Origin: Geosiphon pyriformis
Lineage: Eukaryota; Glomeromycota; Glomeromycetes; Archaeosporales; Geosiphonaceae
DNA: 64,000 nucleotides
Reading direction: 5' to 3'
Assembly (NCBI GenBank): GCA_016748015.1
Contig: JAAOMT010000181.1
Span: 64,601-128,600, forward strand
Shown here: piece by piece, positions 20,317-32,600 of the stretch
Layout of the letters: every line of letters begins with the position of its first letter
Numbering within the stretch: the stretch's first letter is position 1
Notes under the pieces: model-generated
What the model was told of the DNA's origin: nothing
Databases searched by the model: none
Seen by the model: only the letters and a program-made list of their open reading frames with translations
Made by a program: the position numbers and the translations under genes

Positions 20317-22112
20317 TGAAAAGAAAATCAGAGGTGCACACTACCAGTTAGGACCAAATTATCAAGATGGGCTAACAAACTCAAAACAGAAGTGGAAAGA
20401 CCTTCTAACATATTTTTAAACTTGACCATATTAGGGAAGAAAAATGATTCCAGAAGTGCAGCAGTCTTACCACTAGTGGCCACACTTGAGCCCTTTCCCA
20501 TTACTATATCGTCCACCTAATTCTGTAATAGGAGGGTCACTGGCAGCTGACATTCAAGACTAGGCTAAGAAACTGCCAGAACAAGCGAATTCAACTTCTT
20601 AGCCAATTCACTAATCTGTTCTGCAAGACTGGTAAGACTGTTTTCCAAAACAGCAAACTTTTTTTCAATGTCAAAAGCAACAAAAAGGGTAGACTTTATC
20701 TTCAAAGAAAAGCCAGGATTGATCGAATTATTCTTTACAAGGAGAGGAGGAAACAAAGATCCACCAGCAATTTTTGCCCAAGAAATCTCACCAAAAGCAA
20801 CAAGACAAGCAATGGGAGCTGAATGCTTAGAATAGATGGCAGCCAGCCTGCTTTTATCCACATCTAAAAGCACTTTATGAGAAAATTTACCAGGAGAAAA
20901 ATTCTCACTCACAGAACAACTCAATGACATATGACCTGTTTTTCTACACTCAGCACATTTAGAAAAACCCAATCGAGACCAATGCAGGTTTATGTCTCTC
21001 AGAACTGGAGTAGTGTCCATAATGGCATCCAAAGATTTAGCTAATTCAAAACAAACAATGGCACATCTGGCCCAGATATATGTAATAGGGTGATGATTAA
21101 TTGTGCATGTTTTCTCACCCACTGAGTTGACATAATTCCAAATATTATGTGCATTGGTTCCTACTGATAAAGTGTACAAAAGAGCTCTGTGAACATCTTT
21201 TTCATTCCAGGCTTTTTTGCCCATATCAGATCTAGCAACACATACTGCATCTTTTCCAATCAGGATAGACTATTTTGCTGCGACCAAATCAGCATGATCA
21301 ACCTGTTCAAATTTTACCATTGCTTTCTGCCACAGTCCTACCAATTGCATTTTGATTGACTTAATTAATCCAAACTTGGATAATATGGCATGTACAGTCT
21401 TAGCCAAAGTACTAACAGGAATTTTTTTTACCACTACAGTCCGATCTAAGCATCCAGAATACTTCTGGAGATTAGTGTTTACCAGAATTTTTGCTTTTTT
21501 AGCTTTTTTGGAAGCCTGTGCCAAGCTTGATTAGGAAGTGAATGACACTCTGATGATCTCAACAAATTTTGAGAGAGTAGAGACCTCTCCAAAACCATTG
21601 ATTTTTGAAAATAACTTCCTAACCACTTGTAGTTTTTCTTGAGAAGATTTCCCAACCACCTTATCCAACCCAATATTCAAAGTGAAAGATTTGCGAACAG
21701 AAATGTTGACCAGATTTTTGAGAGGTGAGAGAAGTTCTAATGGAGTGTCCAAGAGAACATCATTATCAATGTCACTAGATAAAAAATTTATCTTATCCAA
21801 TGGCTTGTCTAATGCTTTTTTGGTTTTGATCTTTGAACCAGTAAGTGTCTGATTAGGATCTCTTTTAGCAAAAGCATCACCTTCACCATAATCAAAACTG
21901 GTCTCTTTCACCAGACATTTTTCCTCCATATCAATACTATCAGACTCAGTGGTGTCATCAGTTTCTGAACCCCATGAGTGGCTGTTTTAAACCTTAGAAC
22001 CAATGCTCTCACCACCAGAACCATCTTCTAAAACACCACCCCTCCTCTTTTTCCTTGGAAGAACAGATTTGAAGCCATTATTAGAACCAGAAACCTTAGC
22101 AGTCTTTTTCAT
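20313..22112 (-). pseudogene. L2 ORF1, single frame with in-frame stops
   Basis: ATG at 22112 and TGA at 20315-20313 give exactly 600 codons in one frame, the same length as L3 ORF1. It is broken by stops such as those near 21990, 21531, 21270 and 20565. The core is the same as in L1 (FTLNIGLDKVVGKS, KINGFGEVSTLSKF, IKMQLVGLWQKAMVKF), with CAECRKTGHMSLSC as the CCHC knuckle near 20940. The N-terminus and the acidic block differ completely from L1, which defines subfamily II. Confidence 0.8.
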
Positions 22113-22184
22113 AACAGCAATATTGCAGCCAACAGTGGTCTTGTAGTTAAGAATAAAGAGTTTGGATTTATCGTACTGAATTGT

Positions 22185-22255
22185 AAAAAACTTCTTTCAA
22201 AAAAACTTTGACTTTTTTTTGGGAATTTGGGATGAAAGAGAGAAAGAAGTTTTTT
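22185..22255 (-). repeat. 5' terminal hairpin of L2
   Basis: AAAAAACTTCTTTC and GAAAGAAGTTTTTT face each other across a loop of about 45 bases at the very 5' end of the element. The same hairpin occurs at 22844-22913 (L3), 36304-36371 (L4) and 51751-51819 (L6). Confidence 0.75.
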
Positions 22256-22295
22256 TTTTAAAATATTTTAAAATAATTATTTTATGTATATAAAA

Positions 22296-22766
22296 AATTA
22301 ATATATAATTATTTTTAATTATTACTTATTTATTTGGTAATTGTATTTGTATTTAATTTGATATTAATACTTAAAACTTTTAAAAAACTATTATTAAGCA
22401 AATATTTTTATTAATATTATTATTAAAAACATTTATATTATTATTTTTAATTTTATATTTTATTTTAAGTTTATTAAAAAAAACAATTTGTTTTTATACT
22501 ATAAATTTTTATTTATTTAGCATATAAAACAAAAAACATTAAATAATATTGTTATTAAAAAAACTAAAATACCAATAAACTTAATAATAAATTTAGTTAA
22601 GAAATTAATTCAGCTAATTTAAATTTCTAATTATAAAATTAATAACAATAATAATCATAATAAAAAAAATAAAAAAGCAATAGATTTAATATAAACTTTT
22701 ATATTAATAAAACAAGATTAAAAATTTTAAATAAATTACAAATTTGAATAAAAACTTAAAAATAAA
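22296..22766. other. Very AT-rich spacer between L2 and the L4 3' end
   Basis: Almost only A and T, with long homopolymer runs and no coding signal. It may be older, fully decayed repeat DNA. I see nothing else. Confidence 0.5.
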
Positions 22767-22828
22767 TTTTTTTTTATTGCTTTATGCGTGAGATCCAAAC
22801 ACCATCTAATACAATACATCATACAAAT
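22767..22828 (-). mobile_element. Detached 3' end of L4, separated by the L3 insertion
   Basis: In sense it reads through TTAGATGGTGTTTGGATCTC to ACGCATAAAGCAATAAAAA, the terminal box and poly(A) of the LINE 3' UTR. Joined to the L4 end at 29602-29612, it restores a 3' UTR that aligns base for base with that of L1, without gaps over about 70 bases. It is therefore the missing tail of L4, not an independent insertion. Confidence 0.85.
22818..22828. repeat. Target-site duplication of L3, left copy
   Basis: ATCATACAAAT recurs at 29602-29612 on the other side of L3. Both copies belong to the L4 3' UTR. Confidence 0.8.
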
Positions 22829-22843
22829 ACAAGCAATAAGATT

Positions 22844-22913
22844 AAAAACTTCTTTCTCTCCTTTGTCCAAAATTCCCGAAAAAGAGTTTATAGTTTTTTC
22901 GAAAGAAGTTTTT
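22844..22913 (+). repeat. 5' terminal hairpin of L3
   Basis: AAAAACTTCTTTC (22844-22856) is perfectly complementary to GAAAGAAGTTTTT (22901-22913), with a 44-base loop. The stem is kept in L2, L4 and L6, while the loop varies. Confidence 0.8.
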
Positions 22914-22983
22914 TACTATTCAGTACAATAAATCAAAACCATTCTTTGATTACAAGACCACTATTGGCTCTGTTATTGCTGTT

Positions 22984-24783
22984 ATAAAGAAGACCATTAA
23001 AGCTTCTGTTTCTGAGGGTGGTTTTAAGGCTGTTGTATCAAGAAAGAAGAGGAAGAGTGATGTGTTGAAAGAGAGTATTGATAATAAAGAGGTTGCTGCC
23101 AAAGCTCTTGGTGCTCATTCATGGAGTTCTGAGACTGGTGACACTATGGAATCTGAGAGTATTGACATGGAGGAAGAATGCTTGGTTGAAAAAACCAGTG
23201 TAGACTATGATGATAATGGTACTTTCGCAGAAGGAGATCCTAATCAAACACCAAAGGGTTTGTGTGTGAAGACCAAAAAAGTGTTAGGGAAGCCACTGGG
23301 TGTAATTGATTATGATACTGTCGATGCAGAAGATAATGTGTTGGATGACTCACTTTTTCTCCCACCTCTTCTTCCAGCCAAACTGTCCGTTCAAGTGTCT
23401 GTTTGCAAATCCTTTGCTTTAAATATTGATCTGATAATGATAGCTAGAAAATTCTCTCATGAGAAAGTCAATTTGGTCAGAAAAATCTTTTCAGGAGTAA
23501 ATGGTTTTGGGGGGGCCTCTACCCCCTCAAAATTTGGTGAAATCATCTGGGTGTCTTTCACTTTTGAAAAGATGATGATGGCAGCTGCACAGTTGGCAAA
23601 TAATTGTAGTGTTGTGATAAACACCAATCTTAAGCGCCCCATCAACAATCGTATGAATTGGGCAATTGTGTTGAAAGAAATTCCTGTGAAAACTTCCATT
23701 GAGGCAGTGCATGCAGCCATTTCTGAATTTGGGATTATTAAGTCAATCAAGATGCAGTTGGTGGGTCTATGGCAAAAGGTGATCATCGAATTGGAGGATC
23801 AAATTCAGGCTGATCTCTTGGCAGCTGAGTGGTCTATCTTTATTGGGAAAGATACAATGCATGTGGCCTGGGCCAATGTTGACAAACAAATGTGGGATGC
23901 CAGAGATGAATTTAGGGCTTTGCTTTATACTCTTCCCATGGGCACTAATGCTCATGATTTTTGGGACTTCATTGGTTCAGTTGGTGGAAAAACATGTGTT
24001 ATTGAGCACAGTTCTGTCAGTTATGTCTGAGCACACTGTGCCACTATGTGGTTCAATTCTGAGGGTAGTCTTATTCAGACAATGACAAATACTCCTGTTA
24101 TAAAAGGTGTTGGTCTCCGATGGTCTTGTTTAACTGCTGCACTGTGCTCAATTTGCAAAACTTCCAGTCATACTTCTCTTGCTTGTTGTACTGCTGGTGT
24201 GTCTTCAAGTTCTAGAAGCAAGAGAGCTCCTCTTTCAACTCAGAATCAGTTCCATCTGGCAAAGATATATGAAAAGAAATCTGCCTCTGTTTCTTGTCAT
24301 TTGGCTTTCAGTGGAAAAACTTGGGCCTTTGTGGTTGGTAAACCACTCCCAATAGTGTCTTTTGGTGGTTCAGCTCAATTTAGTTCCATATCTTATGGTA
24401 AACCTCTTCCGACTGTTAATGGTGAATTGGAAGACTGTTTGAAGAATATTGAAAGCAGTCTTGTCAGCCTCATAGGACAAATTGGTGAGTTGGCTAAGAG
24501 GTTGGACTCATTCATGCCAGCAGTTTTCCAGCCTAGCCCTGGATGTCAGCTGCCGGTGACCTTCCCATCACAGAATCAAGGGGAAGATATAGTGATAAGA
24601 GTGGGTTCGGGTAATGTCACTAGTGACAAGACTGCTGCCGTTCTTGGTTCAACTGTCTCACCTGAGGTTGTGAAATTGGAAAACATGTTGGAAGATCTCT
24701 CTGCTTCAGTCATGAGCCTATCAGTGTGCTTGGATGGTTTGGCTTTGGCAGGTAGTGCTCTTTCTCTCCTTCTTTCTCAATGA
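22984..24783 (+). pseudogene. L3 ORF1, start codon lost and with in-frame stop(s)
   Basis: Aligned with L2, the start codon reads ATA (22984-22986) where L2 and L5 have ATG. The 600-codon frame ends with TGA at 24781-24783. A TGA near 24030 interrupts it between TCVIEHSSVSYV and AHCATMWFNSEG. The core motifs KIFSGVNGFGGASTPSKF and IKMQLVGLWQKVIIEL are kept. The knuckle region reads CSICKTSSHTSLAC. An acidic block follows the N-terminus, as in L2. Confidence 0.8.
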
Positions 24784-27700
24784 ATGATCTGGTATAGAAA
24801 ATTGCTACATGTAATGTTTGTGGGTTGAACAATCCTGCAAAGCAAGATGATGTCATTTGTTGGCACAAGGATATAGACAATTTGGTTTATATTTTCATGA
24901 AGTCAAAGCTTAAAGAGAAAGTTGTCCATGGTTGGCTGACAAATTTGATGGTGTTCGGGTTTTTACTTCTGGTCTGGATTCTGGTTCTTTGGGTGCTAGG
25001 GTGTTAATCATCATGAATTCTTCTTTAGCAAAGCATGTCTGCAAGATCTCTAAGATGCCTGGTCAGCTCCTATCCATCAAGTTGCTTTTCAAAAATAAAC
25101 TTTTGGGGTCTATTTTGGGGCTCTATGCTTGTGCTTCATCAGTGACTCAGTTTTCTCAGGCTGGTAAGATCAACTCTCTTATTGCTAAAGCCATTAATGA
25201 GTTTTCTTTTGTTATTCTTGGTGGTGATTTTAATGAGGATGGTTCGCACAAATGTGCCAGTTTCAAAAAATGTTTTGATTTGGGTTTGATTAACTCTCTG
25301 AGGAGGAGCTCTTTTGTAAAGTCACCTACTTGGTGCAATTCTCGTGGTATTACTAAGACAATCAACTACATATTTTTTTTTTTAATTTGGTTGGTACAGT
25401 GGTGGATCATGGTATGGATAGCGTTGAGGAATATTTTGATACCAATCACAAGGCTGTTTATGTTTCTGTGAGACTGGGTGGCCTGCTTGATGTCCAGTTG
25501 AATTCACTGTGCAAACAAGCTAATAAAGATCATTAGAAGTATGATATCAAAAATACCAGTGAGATTAAGTAGTTAGAATTCAGGAATGTTATAGCTGCTA
25601 ATGCTGTTATGTTCTCAGATGAGTTTGTTGTGGCTGAGCAGTTTTCTGATCTGGATGTGATGTGAGACATTGTTCATAAGGTTATAGTTCTTTCAGCTAG
25701 TAGAACATTCAAGAAAAAATGGTTTAGGGGTTTTGATTGTGTTTTTAATAAGGTATCTTCCCAGTTTTATAAACTGGAGCTATTTGTGTCTAAACTGGCA
25801 AAGGCTTCTCAGTTGGTTTCTGGTGGAGATTTTGTCTTGTTGTTAGATACATGAAACAGGCTTGATTCTGTGGGCACTTTGCCAGTTAGATTTCTGTTTC
25901 TTTCTGGTGCCAGTTTTGATGTGATCCATTCTGGGCTGGCTAAGACAAGGAAGTCTTACCACTCTTCTAAGTTGTTGGAATCTAAGCATGCTGAAGAATC
26001 TAGTATAAGGCAGGCTATTGAGAAGAGAATGGAGAGTTTTAAGATAAATAAGGGTCACACTATTAGAAGTGTTTTGGAGTGTCCTTTTCATAAAGTGGTG
26101 TTGGATCATTTGGTGGATGGTAGGGAGTTAGTCCTGGAGTCTGAGTTGGTTAAATCTAAGGTGAATGAAATTATGGAGAGTTGGACTAGGAAATGTGTGG
26201 TGGCTTCTGATATCTCTGGTAATTGAGCAAGACAATTTCTGCCTTTGGATCATGTCTTCAATAGTGCTTTCTCTGATATAATACATTCAGTTGGTTTTAA
26301 TGAGATGTTTGGTGTTATTTCAAATTTGCCTGATGGGAAAGCAGCTGGTCTTTCTGGTATCCCTAATGAACTTTGGAAACACTGTGACAAGTTGGTCTTG
26401 GATATGCTTTTGGTGCTCTTAAATTTTTGTTTGGATTGTGAGTCAGTGCCTGGACTTTAGAGGGAAGTCTGGGTCTCAATGATTCCTAAACCTTACGAGT
26501 AGGAAGGGGTTCTTACAAATACTTACCTTATTGCTTTGATTGAAACAGCTCGCAAGGTCCTTTCCAAAATTCTTTCAGATCAGATCTCTCTGGCTTGTAG
26601 CACTTTTGATGTCCTCTGCAGAGACAATTTCTTTGTCCTGAAAGGTACATCTATTCAATCACCTATCTTTGCTATTGGTTTGGTAATTGAAGATGCTTTG
26701 TAAAAGAACCAAGAGTTGTGACTGGTTTTACAGGATATGCGCAAAGCTTATGATTCTGTTAGTTGAGAGCATTTCAAGAAGAGTTTAATCAGGATCAAAA
26801 TGTGTGACAAATTTATCAAATTTTTTGGTAGCATTCATAATGGTTGCACTAACAGAGTGATGACAGATTTTGGTTTGACTAATAGATATCATGTTCACAA
26901 TAGATTGGATCAGGAGAAGATTTTTTCACCACTTCTTTGGTGCATATTTTATGACTCACTTTTGTGTGAGGTTAAGAGACAGAAGAGCATTTGTGGTTAC
27001 AGGTTGATTTCTCATTTCATTTCTAAAACTGGCCAGGTGGAATCTCAAGCTGGACTGACATCATTTCTGGCCACTGGTGCTTTTGTTGATGATACTATCT
27101 GGATCAGTAGCAGCCAAGCTGCTATACAACACATCTTCAATGTTGCTAGTGAGTTCTTTCATTTAAATAACATTTCGATAAACAATGACAAGACTGTGGC
27201 CATTCTTATCAACTGTCGGGTCACTGTTCCTTACCTAACTATCAGTGGCATGCCAATTTCCATCGCTAAAAGAGATGAATCTCATTGTTATCTGAGTATT
27301 TTTTTATCTTCTGATGGTCTTTCGAAGCCTAGCTTGGTTAAGGCACATTCGAATGTTTGGTTTTTTGTCAATCTCATTCTGAAAAAAGTTATTTCAGATA
27401 AACAGTTTGCTTATTTGGTGTCTTCAGTTCTCTTTTCTATTGTCAGCTACAGAACTCAGTTCAGTTTTATTCCCCTCAGTGTGTGTAATAAATGGGACAC
27501 TTTGATTTGCAAAGGCCTGAAATCCAAATTTGGGCTGTCTCTGAACTTTCCCAATAATGCACTTCATCATCCTTTCTTGTACAATTTAAAGACTTTTGAG
27601 CAGATTTAGGCTGAAAGCAAGTCAGCTTCTGTTATTGCTTTTGCAAATTCAGTTGGTGTTTTGGGTCACTTGTTTTCTTATAGGTCTCACGATCTCCAGG

Positions 27701-29466
27701 TTCTCAGCTGGCGTCTTTGTCACCCTTTGTTGTTTCCTGTTCATATTAGAGTCAGTCCTTCAAACAACTTTTTGGCAGGTGTGATTTGTATTTTTTCCAG
27801 GTGTGATTTGTCTTTGGATGGCTTTCTGGCCAGTGCTTTTCATCTTTAGTGCAGTATTCCTATGTCTCTGGTACTCAGTGAGACAATTTTCTCCAAATGT
27901 GTCTTCTCTCTCAAGTGTTATAGTATTGCTTTCATAGAACAGCTTTGTGACTGGAATGGCATTGTTTTTGACTAGAAAACTTTTAAGCATTGGAAAAGAC
28001 TGGACCTCCGTGGTCCAGTCCTCTCCTGGTTTGATCTCTCTGTATGTTTTCTTGGTAGTATAGCTTCTCCTTCTAATTGTTTTTCTTATGAGGGTGTTGG
28101 TGGTTCTTCTGACATCCATCAGTCTCTTGGTTTTGGTGTTATTTGTAATGATCTGTTGAGTGCAGGTGCCACCCGTCTCTCTGTGTATACAGATAGGTCT
28201 CTGAGTAACTTGGGCACTGTTGACATGTTAGCTGGTGCTGCAGTTTTCTTTAAGGACATTGATTCAGGTCTGGATGTGGGGGTTTCTGGTTTGGTTTCTT
28301 CTACTTTGGCAGAGTTGTAGGCCATTGCTTTAGCTCTGAAATGTGTTCTTTCTTTTCATTCAGTTAACTTGTTCTTGAACAGCCAGGTGGTTATCAATGC
28401 TTGCAGGTCAGAGTCTTTATCGGCTGGCCCTGATTTCAGGAATTGTTGTTGGATTGAGCATTATCATATTGCCAATGTCATTCATCGCAAAAATTTGGAT
28501 GTTAATTGGATTAAAATTAAGGATCATTCGGATGTCTTAGACAACAAACGTGCTGATGTGCTGGCTAAGAATGCTGCTCTTTCTGTCTGGCACCTGCCCC
28601 ACTTGGTTAGTGAGAGATTTTTGAAGGCTGGTGTTAATATAGTTTCTGGTAATTCAAGGCATTTTGTTTGTGACGTATTCAGGTCAATCCATCGCGCATA
28701 TTGGGAGGTTGATTCTGGTTCCCGGGTTGTTCCAGATTGTTTGTGTGCTAATATTGACTGGTTGAGGTCCTCTCTGGTGTGGCACTTGGATTCCCACATG
28801 GCGACTGGTTTTACTAGTATTCGGATGGCTGGCTTTCATACATATTTCATGAAAGCCCTTTATCATCACTTTCCTGTTGCTGTGCGAAAATGTCTGTATG
28901 ATAGGAGTTATCTCAGTATAGTTTGTTTGTTCTGTGATGAGGTTGAAGTCTCAGACCATGTCTTTTCTTGCTTTTCTGACACTGATAGTCACGCCAATTT
29001 GTTGGACACTTATGTAGCTGCCTGGGAGGTGCGTTCTGGTCTGTCTCGTTTCTTTTTGTGCATATTGCAGTTGTTGTCGACTTGCATTTCAGATGTGACT
29101 GTCAGTATGGCCCTGTGTAAGGGCTTTGTTTTTGGCAATTGGTATCAAGAGTCTGTTTCTGTTTACAAAGATCCTAAGGTGGCAGTAGTTAATATTGTGA
29201 ATTTTGTGTGTGAATTTTGTCTTGCATTTCGTGATAATATCTGGCTGGTCTATGTAAAACACCGGGCCATTATGGAGAAGAATAAGCTGATTCCATGTGA
29301 TGATTTCATTCCTGTCACTGTTTCTGGTTTTTCTACATGGCTTTCGGCTGAGGTAATTAGGTTGTTGGGTGTTGCTGATGCACTTGGCATCAATTTTGAG
29401 TATCATAAGTGTTGTTTGTTTTATGCAGGTGTTGATAACATGGCATCTGTTCATATAAGTGTGTAG
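24780..29466 (+). pseudogene. L3 ORF2 (endonuclease-RT-RNase H), two frameshifts and about fifteen stops
   Basis: It starts at the ATGA overlap. The sixth codon is already TAG where other copies have TGG. Frameshifts lie near 24930 and in a T run near 25380. Stops include those near 25540, 25665, 25851, 26224, 26458, 26501, 26701, 26718, 26764, 27607, 27847, 27974 and 28318. Most fall where sister copies have Trp or Gln. Recognisable parts are GGDFNEDG (about 25225), HKVVLDHLVD, RT with FVDDTIWISSS (about 27088), the RNase H part (its first motif now YTDRS near 28190; VNLFLNSQ, with the Asp of SDSQ changed to Asn; IKDHSDVLDNKRAD), and the CLFCDEVEVSDHVFSC finger (about 28930). Confidence 0.85.
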
Positions 29467-29680
29467 TGTTGTTCTGACTAGTCTGAGTGTCTGGTCACAT
29501 GTAGTAAAGGCATAATTCATGCCTAGTTTAGATTATTTGTATAATGTATAGCACTAGATGGCATTTGGACTCCACTTGTTAAACTTTAATAAAATATATT
29601 AATCATACAAATGACCTAAACTAGGTGCAAATCATGCTTTTTCTACATGTAACCAGCCACTCAGACTGATTAAGACACCA

Positions 29681-32600
29681 CTACACAGCTATGTGAACTG
29701 AAACATCATTGCTAATACCAGAAAAGAATGAACATGATCTATAAAAACCAAAACGAACACCAAAAGCATCAGCAATTCCAAGCAACTTAACAACACTAGC
29801 AAACAGCCCTGATGACAGACCAGAAATCGAAACAGGTATTGAACCATCAAATGGAATCAATTCATTCTTTTCTATGAAGGCTCGGTGTCTAGCACAGACC
29901 AACTATATGTCATTCTTGAAGCTGAGACTGAGAGTGCGCACAAATTTCATAATTTTCTAACCTGCAAGTTTGGGATCATGAAAGGCAGACACAGCTTCCT
30001 GGAACCAATTGTCAAAAACAAAACCTTTAAAGAGGGCTGTGAACACAAAGACATTAAAAGCACAAGACAACAGAAGCTAAGACACACAAGAAGAGGAACG
30101 AAAAAGACCAGAAATCAGCTTCCAGGAAGCTGCATGGGTTTTTAACAACTGACAGTGGGTAGGGAGATCAATCACACAAGAGAAAACATGATTAGAAAAT
30201 TCAACTTCACCATAGAACAAACATAATACACTAAGGTAACATCTGGAATATAGTCACTTTTGTATAACAACAGGCAGTTGATGGTGTAAAGCCTTCATAA
30301 AATATGTACACAAGCTAGCAGATAGTTTGCTCGTAAAGCCTGTAGCCATATGCAAATCAGGATGCCACACCAAGGAGGATTTCAACTAATCAACGTCTGA
30401 TACTAAATCACCCACCAGAAATTTCAAGCCAGAACCAACTTCCCAATGTGCACGATAAACTGATCTAAAAACATTCCAGACAAAATGCCTAGAATTACCA
30501 GAAACAAGCTCACCACTGGTTAAAAGGCAATGGCTCTTCAAACGGGGGGGAAGATGCCAATCAGAATTAGAGACAACAGCAACAAGGGTATCTGCACAAT
30601 TATTCCTCACAATACTGAGTGATTTTTCACTTTAATCTAATTCACTCTCAAATTTTTGCAATGAATAATGTTCACAATATGCTGACACTTAATCCAACAC
30701 CAAATGTGAAAATCCAGACAAATAAGATGTAGCTCCAATTTGCATGCATTCAGAGCAGCCTGATTATCAGAGTGTAAACAAACTGAGCTAAGAAGAGAAA
30801 CACATTTTAATGCCAGAGCTATAGCCTGTAACTCCGTCAAAGTAAAAAACAACAAGCCAGTAACTTTTACACCCAAACCCAAACCAATATTGTCAAAAAA
30901 GACAGCAGCACCAGTCTTTCTTTGTATGGTGCTCAAATCCCTTAGAGAACTATCTGTATAGACAGACAGACTACCAGTACTAACTCAAGACAACTGATCA
31001 CATACCAACTTAAATTCTTGAGACTTCAGAATATTCAAAGGCTTACCAACACCTCCAAGAAGAGATAGACCAGGAGGAAAAGAAGTCATATTACTGAAAA
31101 AGATAACAAAAAGACCAAACCACTCAGGAACTGGACCACGAAAATCCAACCTCTTCCAGTGCTTAAAGGTTTTCCAATTAAAAATGGTATCATGACAATC
31201 ACAGAGCTAATCCACAAAAGCAACACCATACTAATATAAAAAGGGGAGACATGCACAGAACTTAGCTTCCTCAAAAACCACTGACATAAGGACCCCATCC
31301 CAACAATGAAATGGATTGCCCAAAGATTCACTTAGAAAAAATTATTTTTTGCCAAAATATGGACCACACCAGCTAAAAAATTATTCAAAGGACTAACACG
31401 AACATGCACTGGAGAACTCAAGTGGTGAATAGAATACCAACACAAAACTTGCAAGTTATAAGACCTATGAGAAAACATACAACTCAAAGTTCCACCAGAG
31501 TTCGTAAAACTCACAAGTGAAACTATTTTGCCTTCAGATTGCACCTGCTCAGAGGACTTTAAACCATAAAAGGAAGGGTGGTAGATCAAATCATTTGGGA
31601 AGTTAAGAGGAAGGCCGGATTTCAATTTAAGGCCTTTCCAAACCAAAATATCCCATTTGTTGCACACATCAAAAGATATGAAGCTAAATTGAGTCTTATA
31701 GCTAACAATAGAATGAAGAACAGCCAAAACTAAGTACAAAAATTGTTTATCTAAAATGGTCTTTCTTAGCACAAGGTTAGAGAAAAACCGAACATCTGAC
31801 TGTGCTTTGGCCAAGCTAGGCTTTGAAAGACCCTCAGTTGAAAGATAGATGTCCAGATATCGATAAAATTCCCCTCTTTTTGTAATAGCAATAGGCAAGT
31901 CACTGATAACCAAAGAAGAACTACCAACTTTGCAATTAATAGGAATGGCAACAGTCTTGTCTGTATTAATAGAAATTTCATTGACCTGAAAAAATTCATT
32001 GGCAATATTAAGAATATGCTGGGTAGCACTCTAACTGCTACCAACCCAAATTGTATCATTGACAAAAGCTCTAGCAGCAAAGAAGGAAGACAACTCAGCA
32101 ACAGGTTTCAGATGACCATTTTTTGAAATGAAATACAAATTCAATCTGTATTCACATATACTTTCCTGTCTCTTAACCTTGCAAAGGAGAGAATCATAGA
32201 ATATGTGCAAAAGAAGTGGCGAGAAAATCTTTTCTTGATCCAAGCCATCATGAACATAATATCCATCAGTTAAGCCAAAGTCAGTCATAATCTTGTTGAT
32301 GTGGTTGCAATAAATACTACCAAAAAAATGTATGAACTTGTTACACATTTTAATCTTAATCAAACTCCTTCTAAGATGCTCCCAACCAACAGAATTATAT
32401 GTCTTTTGCATATCCTGTAAAACTAGCCAGAGTTTGTGGTTCTTCTCCAGAGCATCTTCTATTATCAAGCCAACTGCAAAAATGGGTGATTGTGTAGAAA
32501 TACCCTTCAAAACAGAAAAGTTGTTACCACGAAAGACATTGAATCTGCTACATGCTAAAGAAATCATATTAGACAGGATCTTGGAAAGAATCTTATGGGC

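Larger units (their letters stand above)
15514..22279 (-). mobile_element. L2: full-length LINE, subfamily II, decayed
   Basis: A 6.8 kb element flanked by a 16-base duplication. Its 5' UTR has the family hairpin (22255-22185). The 3' tail is (TAA)n rather than pure poly(A), seen as the ATT run at 15513-15530. ORF1 is in one frame with several stops. ORF2 is shifted at least three times (near 19780, between 17630 and 17400, and between 17090 and 16590) and carries many stops. It belongs to the subfamily whose ORF1 starts MKKT and contains the HSWGSET...EEKCLVKETSFDYGEGD acidic block. Confidence 0.82.
22829..29601 (+). mobile_element. L3: full-length LINE, subfamily II, nested in the 3' UTR of L4
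   Basis: A 6.8 kb plus-strand element between copies of ATCATACAAAT. It has about 15 extra bases before the 5' hairpin (22844-22913), then the conserved TACTATTCAGTACAATAAATC leader, ORF1, the ATGA overlap, ORF2, and a 3' UTR with TGGTCACATGTAGTAAAGGC and CATTTGGACTCC boxes ending in AATAAAATATATTA. It is more damaged than L1, with at least two frameshifts and about fifteen stops in ORF2 counted by eye. Confidence 0.85.

Noticed and set aside
22767-22828. A separate, extremely 5'-truncated LINE insertion
   Set aside because: It joins without gap to the broken 3' UTR of L4 across the L3 target-site duplication.
22185-22913. 5' hairpin as an HDV-like self-cleaving ribozyme
   Set aside because: The stem is a simple A/T-rich helix. 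I see none of the G/C-rich nested pseudoknot strands expected of that class.
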